From contig OX637290.1 of NCBI GenBank assembly GCA_951799445.1, forward strand, positions 2,048,501 through 2,112,500: a stretch of DNA of 64,000 bases. The letters are read 5' to 3'. The position numbers were made by a program, and so were the translations under genes. The notes below the pieces were generated by a model, which was not told where the DNA came from, did no database searches, and worked only from the letters and a program-made list of their open reading frames with translations. Of this stretch, positions 10,683 to 22,601 are shown piece after piece; within the stretch, counting starts at the first letter, position 1; each line of letters begins with the position of its first letter. This DNA comes from Pseudisothecium myosuroides. Lineage: Eukaryota > Streptophyta > Bryopsida > Hypnales > Lembophyllaceae.

Positions 10683-13600
10683 TTAGAACTTCCATTTATT
10701 AACAAAATATCGATCAACATCACAGAGTCGGTCTCCAAAATGTGGAATAACCTGTACAACTTTCAAAATCTTCTGAATGTCAATTAAGAAATACTTCGGC
10801 AATTGAATTTGCCTTCTAGTAGTTCCAGTTGTATCCAAGTTCTGAGGTAATGACCAAGAAATTTGTGTGCACTGTGTGATGGCGCTCAGTATGTCTGAGT
10901 CCAATACATAGTATGGACGCACAAATGCTAGATTCAAGGTCATCTTCGTATACCCATCTGCTGTCTTCTGTTGACAATTACTACAATGAAGGAAAAGACG
11001 AACCTCTGCATAACAAGTGTAAGGAGAATGTTCAAGGTCTTCCATTTGTAATGCTACCTTGCTGAACCATGGGCCTCCATGAAAGTCATATGTGGCTCTT
11101 GCATACATAGCCCAATCACTATAGTCATCTTCTGGTCCCGGAGGAATTGCCACCACCTTGACCACGCCAAACACCTGTACATAAGTTGAGTAACCATTGA
11201 ATTAATTATTAAAACATTTTATTCAAGTACCTTCATTTATCAAATTTAGTTGAATCAGTAGGTTCACGACATTCTTAAAGCAATGATCTTGAAGATCCAT
11301 CATTTTGATTGTGAGCTGGTTCCATTTTCATTATAAATAATTGAAGCTATTTCAATAAAAAGATTCAATAATTCAATAAATTTGATAATTGAATGTACTA
11401 TCATACTTCAATAAAATGATTGATGCACTTTGATAAAGCTCTAAGTGAAAACAAAAAATTGAAGAGCAGAACAGTGTTGGTCCAAAAAATAAATAATTAT
11501 CATACATCGTAATTTGAAGAAGTTACCTATATTCAATGTACTCATCATTTGATTAACAACGTGTACTTGAGTAACATTGTGATTACCTCTCCAATGTACA
11601 CATCTTGTGCCACTTCATATGCATGCAAAGCCTCGTATAAAAGTTCTCGGACTTCTAGTTGTGCTTTCACCAAATTCCGTACAGCTGTAGGTACAACTGC
11701 TACTGAATATCCTCTTCTGCGCATATCATGAATGCTTGAAGATGGAGTGCAGTATAAGGAAGTAATATCCCTTCGTAGCCAAGCTCTATGGATGTTAAAG
11801 GCCACTCCACCAATAACATTCATGCCCATCTCTATTGCCTGGAATGAAAGAAGATAATGCAAAATATTATCCATTGGTCTTCGTACATTTGTACCTATTA
11901 GGTTCACATATTGGGTTGAATTACATGATACATATAAATTGAATACCATTGAACTTTGCAGAAATTACCTTATGTATAGTTGATTTCTTGTCAGTTCTTG
12001 AATTTTCTGCACTTTCAACTTCTTGCTTCGCAATTCTCAAAGCTTCAAGTCTACGGTTATGTTTCACTATCTGTGCATTTGCCTCTCTTCTATTACTTGC
12101 CCTATATGCTCTCTTCATAAGTGCAATGTGCATCTGCTCAAACATGTTTGTAGAGTATTCCCAAGGCAACCCGGACCTTCGAATGGATGAAGCAAAATGG
12201 GACATGGCATGAATCTTGATTGTATTAAAGCTTGATTTCTGCCATTCCACCAAAGTGCTCTTGAAGGCCAATACAACTCTGAAGAATTTATCAGAATAAA
12301 GGTTCCATGAGATGTTTAGCATCAATTACTAAGTACAAATGTGAAACACATTGTTGATTCCATTGTCAAACAACGATACCTATAAATTGCCCAATAAAAT
12401 TCATCTCACTATGAATTTGAACAAGATCTAATAACCAAGTTTGTATGACATTACCTTGTCATCAAATCCTCCATGGTCTGTAAGCTCCTCATAGTATGGG
12501 AAGGGCTTCTACAAGCACATACATACCATTCCAGAAAGTATACCATGGCTTGAATGATATTATCCTCATATAAGCCAACCATACAAAAAATAATGACCTG
12601 CACACATTCAATTTACGGATACATTATTACGAGCTCATGATAAATGATGGATTGAACAATTGTAAGTAAGCAGGCGAACACGTCATGATCACATATTACC
12701 TGCATAATGGACCTATGTTCAAAGGCGGCAAAGTTGGCTTGTGAACAGAAATACCCCCCCCTTCTCATTGCCTGGAATGCGGAAATGTGCAAAACGGGCT
12801 CCAACTTTGAGTTGCAAAAGTCGCTTGTCAAGCTCTTGTAGAATGCGTATACGAGGGCTTTTAGTTGCAATGTCCCTAATGATGCCAATCAACATTTTGA
12901 ATATCCCCAAATCACTTTGGTGTAAAATGTCGACATGTAATGCTTTATAGGGATTCCCCATGGTTGTCTCTCCACCGTTGAAGCCCCATAAAGAGCACTG
13001 GTACATACAAATAAATAAGACAATGTTTACCCATATGCAATTTTTAAATGATGAAAGAAATGTAATGCAAATTCCTATAGTATTTAATATTTCGAACTAC
13101 TGAAGGATTTAAAACACAAGTGTTCATTTTGTCTACTTTAAGACTTTCAACTTACAATCAAATTAATTGAGGAATACTTGCACCTTTACAGCATGCAACA
13201 ACCACCTCTTCAAAATGGAATCTGATTGATGTTTGGATGAACCTTGCATCATCGTATAAATCTCCTTCATATTTTGTTCAGTTCGAGCTTCAAATGTTGT
13301 ATCCACATTACTAAGGTCATCCTTGGGGCACTGGCATAGGCTGCATGGAAGTTTGCAAACATTTGTATCGTATGTTGACGTAACCTGTATACACAACACA
13401 CAAGAAGATATTTTAAATTGAAGTTGAAAATGTTCAACATTTCTATGTATGAAGTACAGAAACTTTCAAAAACATGAAAATAAGGCATATGGTCAACAAC
13501 AAGAAAACACACCTTGCAACCTTCAGGATGGTCGGAGATGTATGCGTACAACAAGGGATAAACAAATTGTGGTATACCGAATGGATCAATCATTGTAAGC

Positions 13601-14205
13601 CCCCTAATACATGTCCAAATCACCCCAAAATAATGTCAATATTCTCTGTATGGTATACGAAGTATGTAATCTATGATAGTATCACTACAACAACTTACAA
13701 GAGGCACAAAACATCATTACTTCTACTTCTATGCAAGGTCCCATCCTTGAGATGACTTACTTGTAACTTGCAGCTTTAAGTGGTGCTAGTACAATCTCCA
13801 AACACTTATGCAGAAGTTGCAATCGTTTAACATGAAATGATTCTCTATTTCCTGCACATCATGAGAGAAAACGCAATTCATATCTGTGTTTCTTGCATTC
13901 ATTGACTTCAATTTATAGATTTAATGAATTGAAGATCATGTGGTGAACAAATGAACCTGTATGATCAAAAGCAATTACTGGCAAGATTGCTAGTAGAGCA
14001 TGTCCATCATCTCCTTGTCGTTTTTCGCAAGAGATGTTTGCTATGGACATGACCAATGGATAGCCTGTCACGCGCATATTATTGGAAAGGCTTGTTTGGT
14101 CACTGTAGAACATGAGTGGAGCCACCACACTTCCTTCACACCCCAGATGCGTCTGCAAATCAATCATCCACATGTTATTGAAGTTCTTGACGTTATTATT
14201 TTAAA

Positions 14206-14944
14206 CCCTAAAGGAAAAAGCTGCGTTTTCTGGCAACAAACCGATTTTGGGCAGCTCACTACGAATGGAGTTTTTATTTTTTTCCGGCGAAAATTTTACA
14301 CAACATGTGCCCGAGGAGTAGCTTTAAGGCCAAACAATTTTCATAACATTTGACTTCATAGATAAAAAGTTATTGCATGATACGTGATTTTCTTTGAACT
14401 TTGGGCAGCCCGGGCAGCTCTAATAATTTCTTTAAAAATGACTTTTAAAAAAAAAAAATTTTTGAAATTGGTTCTTTACATTTATATAAGCTTGGGAAGC
14501 TTTGAATCATTCAATTTCGATCTTTGAATCAAAAGTTATGAGGAGTTCAAGTTTGCGGGTAGTTATAGTTTTCAAAGATTCCATGCCTACCTGCAAACTT
14601 GAACTCCTCATAACTTTTGACTCAAAGATCAAAATTGAATGATTCAAAGCTTCCCAAGCTTATATAAATTTAAAGAACCAATTTCAAATTTTTGTAATTT
14701 TTAAGGGTCATTTTTAAAGAAATTTTCAGAGCTCCCCGGGCTGCCCAAAGTTCAAAGAAAATCACATATTATGCAATAACTTTTTATCGATGAAGTCAAA
14801 TGTTATGAAAATTGTTGGGCCTTAAAGCTACTCCTTGGGCACATGTTATGTAAAATTTTCGCCGGAAAAAAATAAAAACTCCATTCGTAGTGAACTGCCC
14901 AAAATCGCTATGTTGCCAAAAAACGCAGCTTGGTCCTCCAGGGG
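14206..14944. mobile_element. TTAA-type fold-back element, copy 1 (739 bp)
   Basis: This is a near-perfect palindrome. The left arm runs from 14206 to about 14562, the loop is about 24 nt (14563-14586), and the right arm runs to 14944. Tips are ACCCTAAAGG and CAGGGG, flanked by TTAA at 14202-14205 and 14945-14948. It is non-coding and lies inside an intron of the transposase gene. Transcription would give a hairpin with arms of about 355 bp. Confidence 0.88.
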
Positions 14945-14948
14945 TTAA

Positions 14949-15688
14949 CCCCTAAAGGACCAAGCTGCGTTTTTTGGCAACATAGCAATTTTGGGCAGCT
15001 CACTACGAATGGAGTTTTTATTTTTTTCCTTTGAAAATTTTACACAACATGTGCCCGAGGAGTAGCTTTAAGGCCCAACAATTTTCATAACTTTTGACTA
15101 CATAGATAAAAAGTTATTGCATGATATGTGATTTTCTTTGAACTTTGGGCAGCCCGGGCAGCTCTGAAAATTTCTTTAAAAATGACTTTTAAAAAAAATA
15201 AAAATTTGAAATTGGTTCTTTAGATTTATATAAGCGTGGGAAGCTTTGAATCATTCAATTCCGATCAATGAGTCAAAAGTTATGAGGAGTTTAAGTTTGC
15301 GGGTAGTTATGGTTTCCAAAGACTCCATGCCTACCCGCAAACTTAAACTCCTCATAACTTTTGACTCATTGATTGGAATTGAATGATTCAAAGCTTCCCA
15401 CGCTTATATAAATCTAAAGAACCAATTTCAAATTTTTATTTTTCTTAAAAGTCATTTTTAAAGAAATTTTCAGAGCTACCCGGGCTGCCCAAAGTTAAAA
15501 GAAAATCACATATCATGCAATAACTTTTTATCTATGTAGTCAAAAGTTATGAAAATTGTTGGGCCTTAAAGCTACTCCTCGGGCACATGTTGTGTAAAGT
15601 TTTCAAAGAAAAAAAATAAAAATTCCATTCATAGTGAGCTGCCCAAAATCGCTTTGTTGCCAAAAAATGCAGCTTTTTCCTTTAGGGG
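14949..15688. mobile_element. TTAA-type fold-back element, copy 2 (740 bp)
   Basis: This second copy of the same palindromic element has its loop near 15307-15330. Ends are CCCCTAAAGGACC and CCTTTAGGGG, and TTAA sites lie at 14945-14948 and 15689-15692. It shares the middle TTAA with copy 1, so the pair sits head to tail with no spacer. Removing both leaves a host intron of about 265 bp, similar to its neighbours. Confidence 0.88.
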
Positions 15689-16745
15689 TTAAACCGGCAC
15701 ATATTCATTTTAAAATAAATTTCAAACATATATAAGACAAATGTGAAACTACATGATGTTAGTATGTACTTGCAACTGTAATCAAGAAATTCAGATGTAC
15801 GGATGATTTTATTGATTGTACAACTCTTCAATGTAATTTTCACCTTTTATACAAACTTTTTTGCATAATTTGTAAACCCAATTTTTATGGATTACGAGCA
15901 CTACCTGCATAGTTTCCCACCATTCACATGTGTCTGGTGTTGAAAATACCCGCTCTCCATCATTGTTCAGTGTGGTTGTAGGGGCAAACTTGAAACCCTC
16001 ACCATTATTTGGTGCACCAAATAATGATGCAAGAGCTTGAATAGAGTCCCTATGGTGAAGTACAACCTCTTGTTCACCAGGTTCTGATACAATTTGATGT
16101 TGCCAACCCTAGTACATTTGAGCAACCACCTTTGTGAGATCTTGGATTTTCGTTAGTGAAATAAAGAAGATGAACAATTAAAACATGTTCTAACACCTGG
16201 AACTATAAGAAATCAAACAAGTTTCAAAAGCCAAAAAATTACATCTTCGGAATTGTACAACTTCTATTCCCATTTGCCAACGTCATGGGCACTTTTCACG
16301 GTGACATCATTGATTTGAAACCGTGTATCAAATAGCAAATTCAGTAGTGCATTGATGTCTGTGGTTGATAGTCCTTGATTCGTTCGGCAACTCCTCATGA
16401 AGTGAACAAGATTAAATGTTGAATAAAATGACTTCACCAATGTTGCTTGAAAGTCCCTTCTCTCCAAGTGAACATAATCCTCCACAAATTGACTTGGTTG
16501 GCTAGAACAGCAGGGCTCATCAACTTCGATTTCAAGGTCCACTACTGGGCGGCATAGTACAGCAGGTACACTACTTGGCGCAACATTGTGAATTTCAGTA
16601 GTGCTACGTCGAGTTGTACTTCGTGGCAAAGTGCGACATCTTTTTACATGGCTAGATAGTCCTGCAGAGCTTGCAAATCTCTTTGTCCCATAATGAAGAC
16701 AATCCAAAGTCATCTTCAGCACTGGGGATCCTACATTCAACAGTT

Positions 16746-17511
16746 CTGTAGGTGAATGAACTCAACTATATACTTCCTATATGATGACAAAAAATGGTAA
16801 TTCTCAATTTAACCCCAACCAATTCATTAGATGTTTGTACAAATCATACACTACATGGCTTGGCAGATTCAAACGAACAGTACACATACCAAATACAAGT
16901 GGTCACTTTAAAACCCTGAAAATATAAATTATGCAAACAAGGTTGATATTACACAAGAAACTTACCTTCAATGGCCAACGCTTGCTTCACCCTCTCCACG
17001 TCTCTCATTCAGTCCATAGGCATGTGCAGCACAACATCTTGAACAACCACCTGTGGTACATATAATCTCAAGCTAATAACTGGTGCAAAGTAGCAGCTGA
17101 ATTATGAAAGTATAGGGGTAAAAAATGTCAGATATTTTTTTTAATCTTCTCTGTTGGAAAAAGACAGATTTTTTTTGTAGATATTGTGTAGGCAGTTCTG
17201 GCATGGCAGTCCCTGCCTCTTTTGTAAGTATAATATATGTACAAATTCTTTGTTGAAAAAAAATAGATTTTCTTTGTAGATATTGTGCAGGTAGTTTTGG
17301 GATGGCAGTTCCTACCTCTTTTGATCCCATTGTGATAAACTGTAGTTTTTCTTGAAAAGCAAACATGAAAAACAAAAGGGGGTACACGTTTCGTTATCAT
17401 ATTGGTTGTAAAAATTTTACCAAGAAATTAAAAGGGGTAAAAAAGTCATTTTTCTATTGGTTAATTTTCAGTTTTCAGCGCAACACAAATTTCAAAGGAT
17501 CACAAGCAAAC
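16746..17511. other. Upstream of the transposase gene, with a short tandem duplication
   Basis: No clear gene is seen. A duplicated block occurs at about 17150-17225 and 17252-17323. Both copies contain TTTGTAGATATTGTG and GGCAGT(T/C)C(C)T-like text ending in CCTCTTTTG. The promoter and first exon of the transposase gene may lie here, but I cannot place them. Confidence 0.45.
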
Positions 17512-17828
17512 TAAGGTAGGAGGTCCTAAAATGGAGCAGGTTCTAAAACCAATCAAGCTCTAGAGGTACATTTTGCACTTTCCAATGTACAAGTGTGCAT
17601 TTGAGGAGGTGGTCGGTTTTGGAGCCCACAAAAATGCACTTTTCTGCATCTTCAGAAATTCATAACTAATTCCACAAAGCTTCAAAAAATATGAAACAAC
17701 TTCGGTTAGATGCCAATTTCTCTTGCCTTTCAAGGAAAATTTACTGAAAAATATTTTAAGAAACTCTACCTCCCCAAAAGTCAGCTTCAGCTCTTAGATG
17801 AGCGGTTTATGAACCTCCTACCACCGTA
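17512..17828. mobile_element. MITE with AGGTAGGAGGT ends, copy 1 (317 bp)
   Basis: The left end TAAGGTAGGAGGTCCTAAA is mirrored by an imperfect right end, ATGAACCTCCTACCACCGTA. The body is alignable with 34427-34749, including CATAACTAATTCCA and GATGCCAATTT blocks. It is non-coding, with probable TA target duplication. Confidence 0.75.
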
Positions 17829-18422
17829 TACTCCACAGCAATGTTGAGAAGTCAGTACACCGGACTTGCATAGCAGTTCGTAGATTCTCGTAGCCTACAT
17901 TTTCAAGACAGCAAATATGAATTTGTGATTAATTCACCAAACGTGTTCATGAAAACTGGATCCCAAATCGATCCTCAGTTATCGTGTTCAAGAAGGTGTA
18001 CACTTTCATCTAGAATCTTTCGGGACTAGTTTTGCCAAAAAGTTCGCAATTAGGTGTAATGGATACCTTACAACCAAAACAACTGAAGTCAAGCTTATCA
18101 ACGGTTTACCCTTCAGGCCTTCACCATGTCAGCTCTGTTTTTTTGCTTTTGCCGCTCCGTCATTGATTCACAGCGCTTGTTGTTCATAGAGTTTTTGTCA
18201 AGAACTGGCAAGAACAAGCTCACTGCTACAGGTTGTGTGCATGGACGTGGGGAGCTCGCCAGATAAATGCAGATGGAAGCTTGCCCACACGCTTCCCTAC
18301 CTTGAGCTTTAATAGAAAAAAACTTTCTTTCTGCGAGACTGTAAGAGCAGCAGATTGTTAGTATGGAAACACAAATTGATTGTTAGCTCTTAATTATTTT
18401 AAGTGTGGATATGTGAGCCTAG

Positions 18423-18569
18423 ATGGAGGATTTGGAGGAGCAAACCGAACGGCGGACATTGACTAACAGCCATTGGAAGAATAAAGTTACAGGCAGAGGT
18501 CGCGAAGGATGGCACCTTGTGACATATACTTTTTCAGATGCTATCCTTGAGGCTATAAAGAATATTCAG
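18423..18569 (+). pseudogene. Exon-like open frame, unrecognised
   Basis: The frame from the ATG at 18423 ends in ILEAIKNIQ directly before a GT donor (CAG|GTATTT) at 18570. Composition and codon use look coding, and it holds HWKNKVTGRGREGWHLVTYT. I do not recognise the family. No partner exon was found nearby, so it is more likely a captured exon than a gene. Confidence 0.35.
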
Positions 18570-19151
18570 GTATTTCCATCTTTCCCTCAAATCAAAAGGT
18601 TTCGGTGCACTTGGTTGCCTTGTCTTAGTTGATTCTGTATCAGCACTGTGCCTGCATTCAATAAGAGAGTACCAGACCTTGCGATTCCTGCTCTGCAATT
18701 GGGCAAAATGCGATTCTGCCTCGGATTCTTGTCTCCCTAAAGTACTACCTCCTCGTACAGTTTATCCTAGTATAGTAGAGTTTGGTGGCTGTCCAGTTTG
18801 TTATTGAAGCCTGGAGGCAGTACTACCATTTCAGATAGAACCATGAAAGTTACCATGGAATCTCACTCCAAAGTTACCAGGCTCCCAATTCGCAGGTCAT
18901 AACTATTCAATGCAATGCAAGTTCAGTAGTCAACCTCTGCCATATTCTGAGCTCATGTTGAATAGAACAATCCGAGCTCATTTAGTAGTTTGTGTTAATA
19001 TTGCAGGCTTGTGTGGAGTTGATAGTACGTGACTTGAATTGAGGATTATTTTAAGTGCCGGCACTGCGTAATGGGGAAGCTATGCAAAGACCCTGAGTCC
19101 AAAACGTCTCAGAGGAAGTCTGGAAAGGAGAGGTCGGACAAGTCCATCTCG

Positions 19152-19274
19152 CATGAGGAGCCAAAAGACACCAACATGGTCGGCAACATCACCAAGCTCC
19201 TGCCTGGGAACACCTTCCTCATGTTCCAGCTGCTAGCACCGGTGGCCACCAATGACGGCTTTGAAATGCCTTGA
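19152..19274 (+). pseudogene. DMP (DUF679) membrane-protein fragment
   Basis: The frame from about 19152 to the stop at 19272-19274 includes ITKLLPGNTFLMFQLLAPVA followed by TNDG. This resembles the first conserved segment of plant DMP/DUF679 membrane proteins (LLPTGT...FQ.L.P..TN.G). The rest of the roughly 200-residue family, including its later membrane helices, is missing. It is therefore a fragment, in the middle of other gene fragments. Confidence 0.55.
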
Positions 19275-20045
19275 AGCTGTACCAAAAGGATCAGGAATTT
19301 CAAGTTTTGATTTATGCTTCACAGTAAAATTGACATACATACCCCTCTGTATGCATGCTCTACTATTGCTGTTTACATTCAGTGTAAAGATATGGTTCCT
19401 TTCATGTGGCTTTGAAATCCTGGAAAAAATTAAAAATTCAGAGTCAATGTGTCTTGCACCCAGCAACACAATCAAAATGTTTGGACTTTCCCATTGAAAC
19501 GATTGTAAAATACATTTCATGAAACTTTCATGCATACTTGGAACTTGGCATCGTCGAACTGAAGCACTCATTCAACGTTATTGAAGTGCACCTATGTATA
19601 ACTTCAACGCAGGAGACTCATCAGTTTTTGTGCAGAGGACGACTGCGGTACCAAACGAGGATCATGTACCAAGCGCGTTACTCCGTCTTGCACAGTCCTA
19701 GTTCTGGTTTGCAACGTGACCACCCTGGCAAAGAAACTTCTTCAATTTAGGAGTTGTCCAAACATGTAACAAAATTCTCAAATATCTTCACTGATCAAGC
19801 CTGGAGTACTTCTGAGCTTTCTGTTTGACGGGAAACCTACGCCTCAACTAACACCCGCAAGAGCCAAAGCCCCCACTCACAGACATAGACTGCGCTCGAT
19901 AGAAAACAAATTCCGCGCCATGAAAGCGAACAGGGAACAAATTACTCTGCCAACGGGTGGAAGATTTCCAACACCGGACGCACCGAAACCAACCGCCAGA
20001 AAACAAATTGAAGCAAACAAGAGAAGGGCTTCAATCAAAACTTAC

Positions 20046-20098
20046 CAAAAACAGTGTTGGTCGGGTTCATGGCCACTTGATTCTTGGCGGCGTCCCCG
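20046..20098 (-). pseudogene. HSP70 exon-end fragment
   Basis: On the minus strand the bases encode GDAAKNQVAMNPTNTVF, a hallmark of the cytosolic HSP70 ATPase domain. They stop at a GT donor after the G of the next codon. That matches the conserved plant HSP70 intron position as I recall it. The residues before (SSVGNV) do not match HSP70. Only about 50 bp of the gene is present, so it cannot make a chaperone. Confidence 0.75.
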
Positions 20099-20679
20099 AC
20101 ATTACCAACACTACTGCTCATCGATTGTGTCGCAAACTCACCTACAGGAACACAAATTGACGCGCCGTCGGAGGAAGAGAAAACCTGAAGTCAATTCCTT
20201 AGAACACAACCAGGTCTGTTTCCAAAGTAGAGAATAAAATACTCTTTTCTCCTCAAAGAATGCTTGAAATATTATTTAAAAAAAGTTTGTACAGGCTACA
20301 AACCTGCAATGCCGATTCGGCGGTGAGGTTCGGCCGGGCTTCAACAGGAAGCTTCAAGTTGCGTGACCGTCAAGGTACGCCACCTTCAAGCTGCATGAAC
20401 AGTTACACTTTCAGTCTGCGCGAGCGGCGAATGGCGGACGCTCCGTGACCACCGAAAGGCTTGAGAACTTGCGCTTTGCTGTAGGTGAGTCCCATGTGCC
20501 CTGTAAGGTTGGACCGGATTGCAAGATTCTGTACAGACGTTGTCAAATAATCAGAAGTGGACTTCCTATTTTAGCATGGGCACTTAGGGGTTTGTATGGT
20601 CATGGAAAAGCTTTCCCAGTTGCAGGAGTTTGGTAAAAACGTAATGCCCGAACTTCAATGGTAAATATTGTAAAGGTAC

Positions 20680-21299
20680 CTTTGTCGTCGTTATGGCAGG
20701 TCTCGCCTTGTCTTGTTCCCACACCGTGATCGAATTTCTCTTCCCATTTATCACCCCACTTTGTACCAGTGTCACTCTCTGCCCACTTATCCGTCCTGCA
20801 TTTTAGTATAGAGTGATTTAAATCGCTGTAATTGACATAAGATACTAATCACATGTAATTGAGTTCTCCTGAGCAATTGCACGCCTAATTGTAGACTAAA
20901 TATGAGACTCAATGGAGATGCAATATTTGCTTACAAATTCTAGATCCTGCCTAAGTAGTGTAGTAGTTTAACGTACCATTTCAAAACAGCACCCCTGCCA
21001 TTGTACTGCTCCTTCCATTTCTCCCACCACCCTTGGTCGTTCAAGCGTCCATACTTATGCGCTCCTTTCTCTAACCAACCCTTGGCGTTGTATTTTTCCC
21101 ACCTGATAAGGGCATAATAATTAGAGAGGCAGAAATAAAAATGGTAAAAACCACAAGCACCTTCTTGCGGAGAGTTTGGGTCTAACAGGAACAACCAGTA
21201 GAAAAGGTTTGGATCAGGATCTTACCACTTCTCAAACCATCCAGCCGACCCGGATCTAGATTTTGCTTGCTTTTGGGCGCTTTTCTCAATCCTGGCCAT
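20680..21299 (-). pseudogene. ESV1-like (EARLY STARVATION 1) fragment, three exons
   Basis: Minus-strand exons 21299-21226, 21102-20977 and 20795-20680 join in frame with GT-AG introns. They encode a Trp-rich segment: AGWFEKW, WEKYNAKGWLEKGAHKYGRL, WWEKWKEQYNGRGAVLKWTD, KWGDKWEEKF, GTRQGET. This is the Trp-rich starch-binding region of plant ESV1, a plastid protein that organises starch granules. The transit peptide and the end of the Trp-rich region are not found. The usual GETW reads GETC. It is most likely a captured or decayed piece. Confidence 0.72.
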
Positions 21300-22601
21300 G
21301 AATATTTTTCCTATTCAATTACATCGTGTCAGTCCATTGCTTCACGTGTGCCGTGACCATTGGAATTTTGTCGTACTTATTTTCCATGATGGACGCTATT
21401 GAAGATCATTGTTTTCACTGAAGGCTTTGAAGGTCGTTGAGTATTGTATGGTACCATTTCCTTCATCGTTGCTGGATTCCTACTCGTGTCTATTTCAGTT
21501 GTGAACTTAGATTTAATTTCTTGTCTAGATTGTGAAAGCTACCTTCGAACATGTTTTTTAAGCGCTTTATACCCAATCAAGGTAAGAAACTCTTAATTGA
21601 GTTGGAGTTGCCAGATTTTGCATAGCAGGTTGATTTCTAGAATCACTTGCCATTGCAGTACTTGCTGACCCAAATGGTGTTCTGGTAATTGCTTCTTCGT
21701 TTTCCTCCAAATTTCCTCAGAAATTGGATAAGCTGGAATTTGGAATCTAACTTGCAGGAGTCAGGAAGATGATCTACAGTAGAACCTATTTCTCTTGGAG
21801 TTCTATCTATAGGGCTTGAATTCTGTCTTACTTGCTGGAATTCTATTTGACATGATGTACTCGTTTGCATAGGCTCAAAAGTTCCGTCAGTATTTTAACC
21901 CTAGGATTTGAAGTTAACTAAAGTAAACTAAAGTTACAAAGAGGACAAGCAACGGAGTATCGTGGATGAACCTAAACTGAAGTCTTCATTCCAGAAAGAA
22001 TCTTGCTTGCAGATTTTCAGGTTTTTCTGAAGCCAAAAGGACCACCAGAACCTTCGGAGAATGTGCATGCAGGCCGGAAATTCCTTTCGACGAACAGATC
22101 ACCTGAGAGCCTAAGAACACTACTCTCGCCATTTGATTGGCAAGGTTCAACGTATGCTTACAAGCAAAACCTGTGCCTCCACTCACATGCACTGAATAAG
22201 CCACTCCGTGAAGCCCTTGTACAATTATTTCTGCAGTACAGGCCCATCTGGCGGCCGGAGTTCTTATGCAATTTCAAGCCACAGAATCCTGTCGCTCATT
22301 CAGTCTATTTTTTTGTTGTTTGTGCAGGGGCAAGCTTGTATGACATTAGGACTTGGAATAGGAGTTGGGTACAGCTATATTTGACAAATTTACAACCTCC
22401 TATATGTGAGCATGCAACTCATTATCATTGGTCTTGTTTGTAATTGGAAACTGAAATTGTCAGTAGGTTTTGCCAACTTTAGCTACACAAGTGGATTTTG
22501 TAATTCAATTCCTCACTCCTCACGTGTGATGATTGAGTTTCCATCACTTGTACTCATTGTACAGTTTCTCAAACTTGTGGCTAAATGTAACAGTACATTC
22601 C

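Larger units (their letters stand above)
10683..16745 (-). pseudogene. Plavaka-like (CACTA-related) transposase gene, nearly intact
   Basis: Eleven exons fit GT-AG rules on the minus strand: 16745-16243, 16108-15905, 14152-13957, 13851-13761, 13603-13513, 13384-13184, 12997-12700, 12597-12455, 12278-11969, 11838-11587, 11174-10683. The product would be about 925 residues. It starts with a zinc-finger-like CX2-Y...HX3C segment, where Y replaces an expected Cys. Blocks typical of Plavaka transposases follow: CEWWETMQ, APLMFYSDQT, YPLLYAYISDHPEGC, HVDILHQSDLGIFK, FEQMHIALMKRAYRA. Asp in YSDQT, Asp in VDILHQ and Glu in FEQMH are candidate catalytic residues. Two lesions are visible: an in-frame TAG just after KWE near 16264, and one extra base in a C8 run at 12754-12761. 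The first coding exon and true ATG are not settled. The domain calls rest on remembered family pattern. Confidence 0.72.
17829..22601. other. Patchwork of host-gene fragments
   Basis: No intact gene is seen in this 4.8-kb stretch. Pieces of at least three unrelated plant genes occur in mixed orientations: DMP-like (plus, 19152-19255), HSP70 (minus, 20046-20098) and ESV1-like (minus, 20680-21299). An exon-like open frame lies at 18423-18569. The HSP70 and ESV1 pieces keep intron boundaries, so they were copied as DNA. I did not find terminal repeats to name the carrier element. Confidence 0.6.

Noticed and set aside
14203..15692. CRISPR-like or viral inverted repeat
   Set aside because: There are no spaced short repeats; it is two palindromic TTAA-flanked transposable elements.
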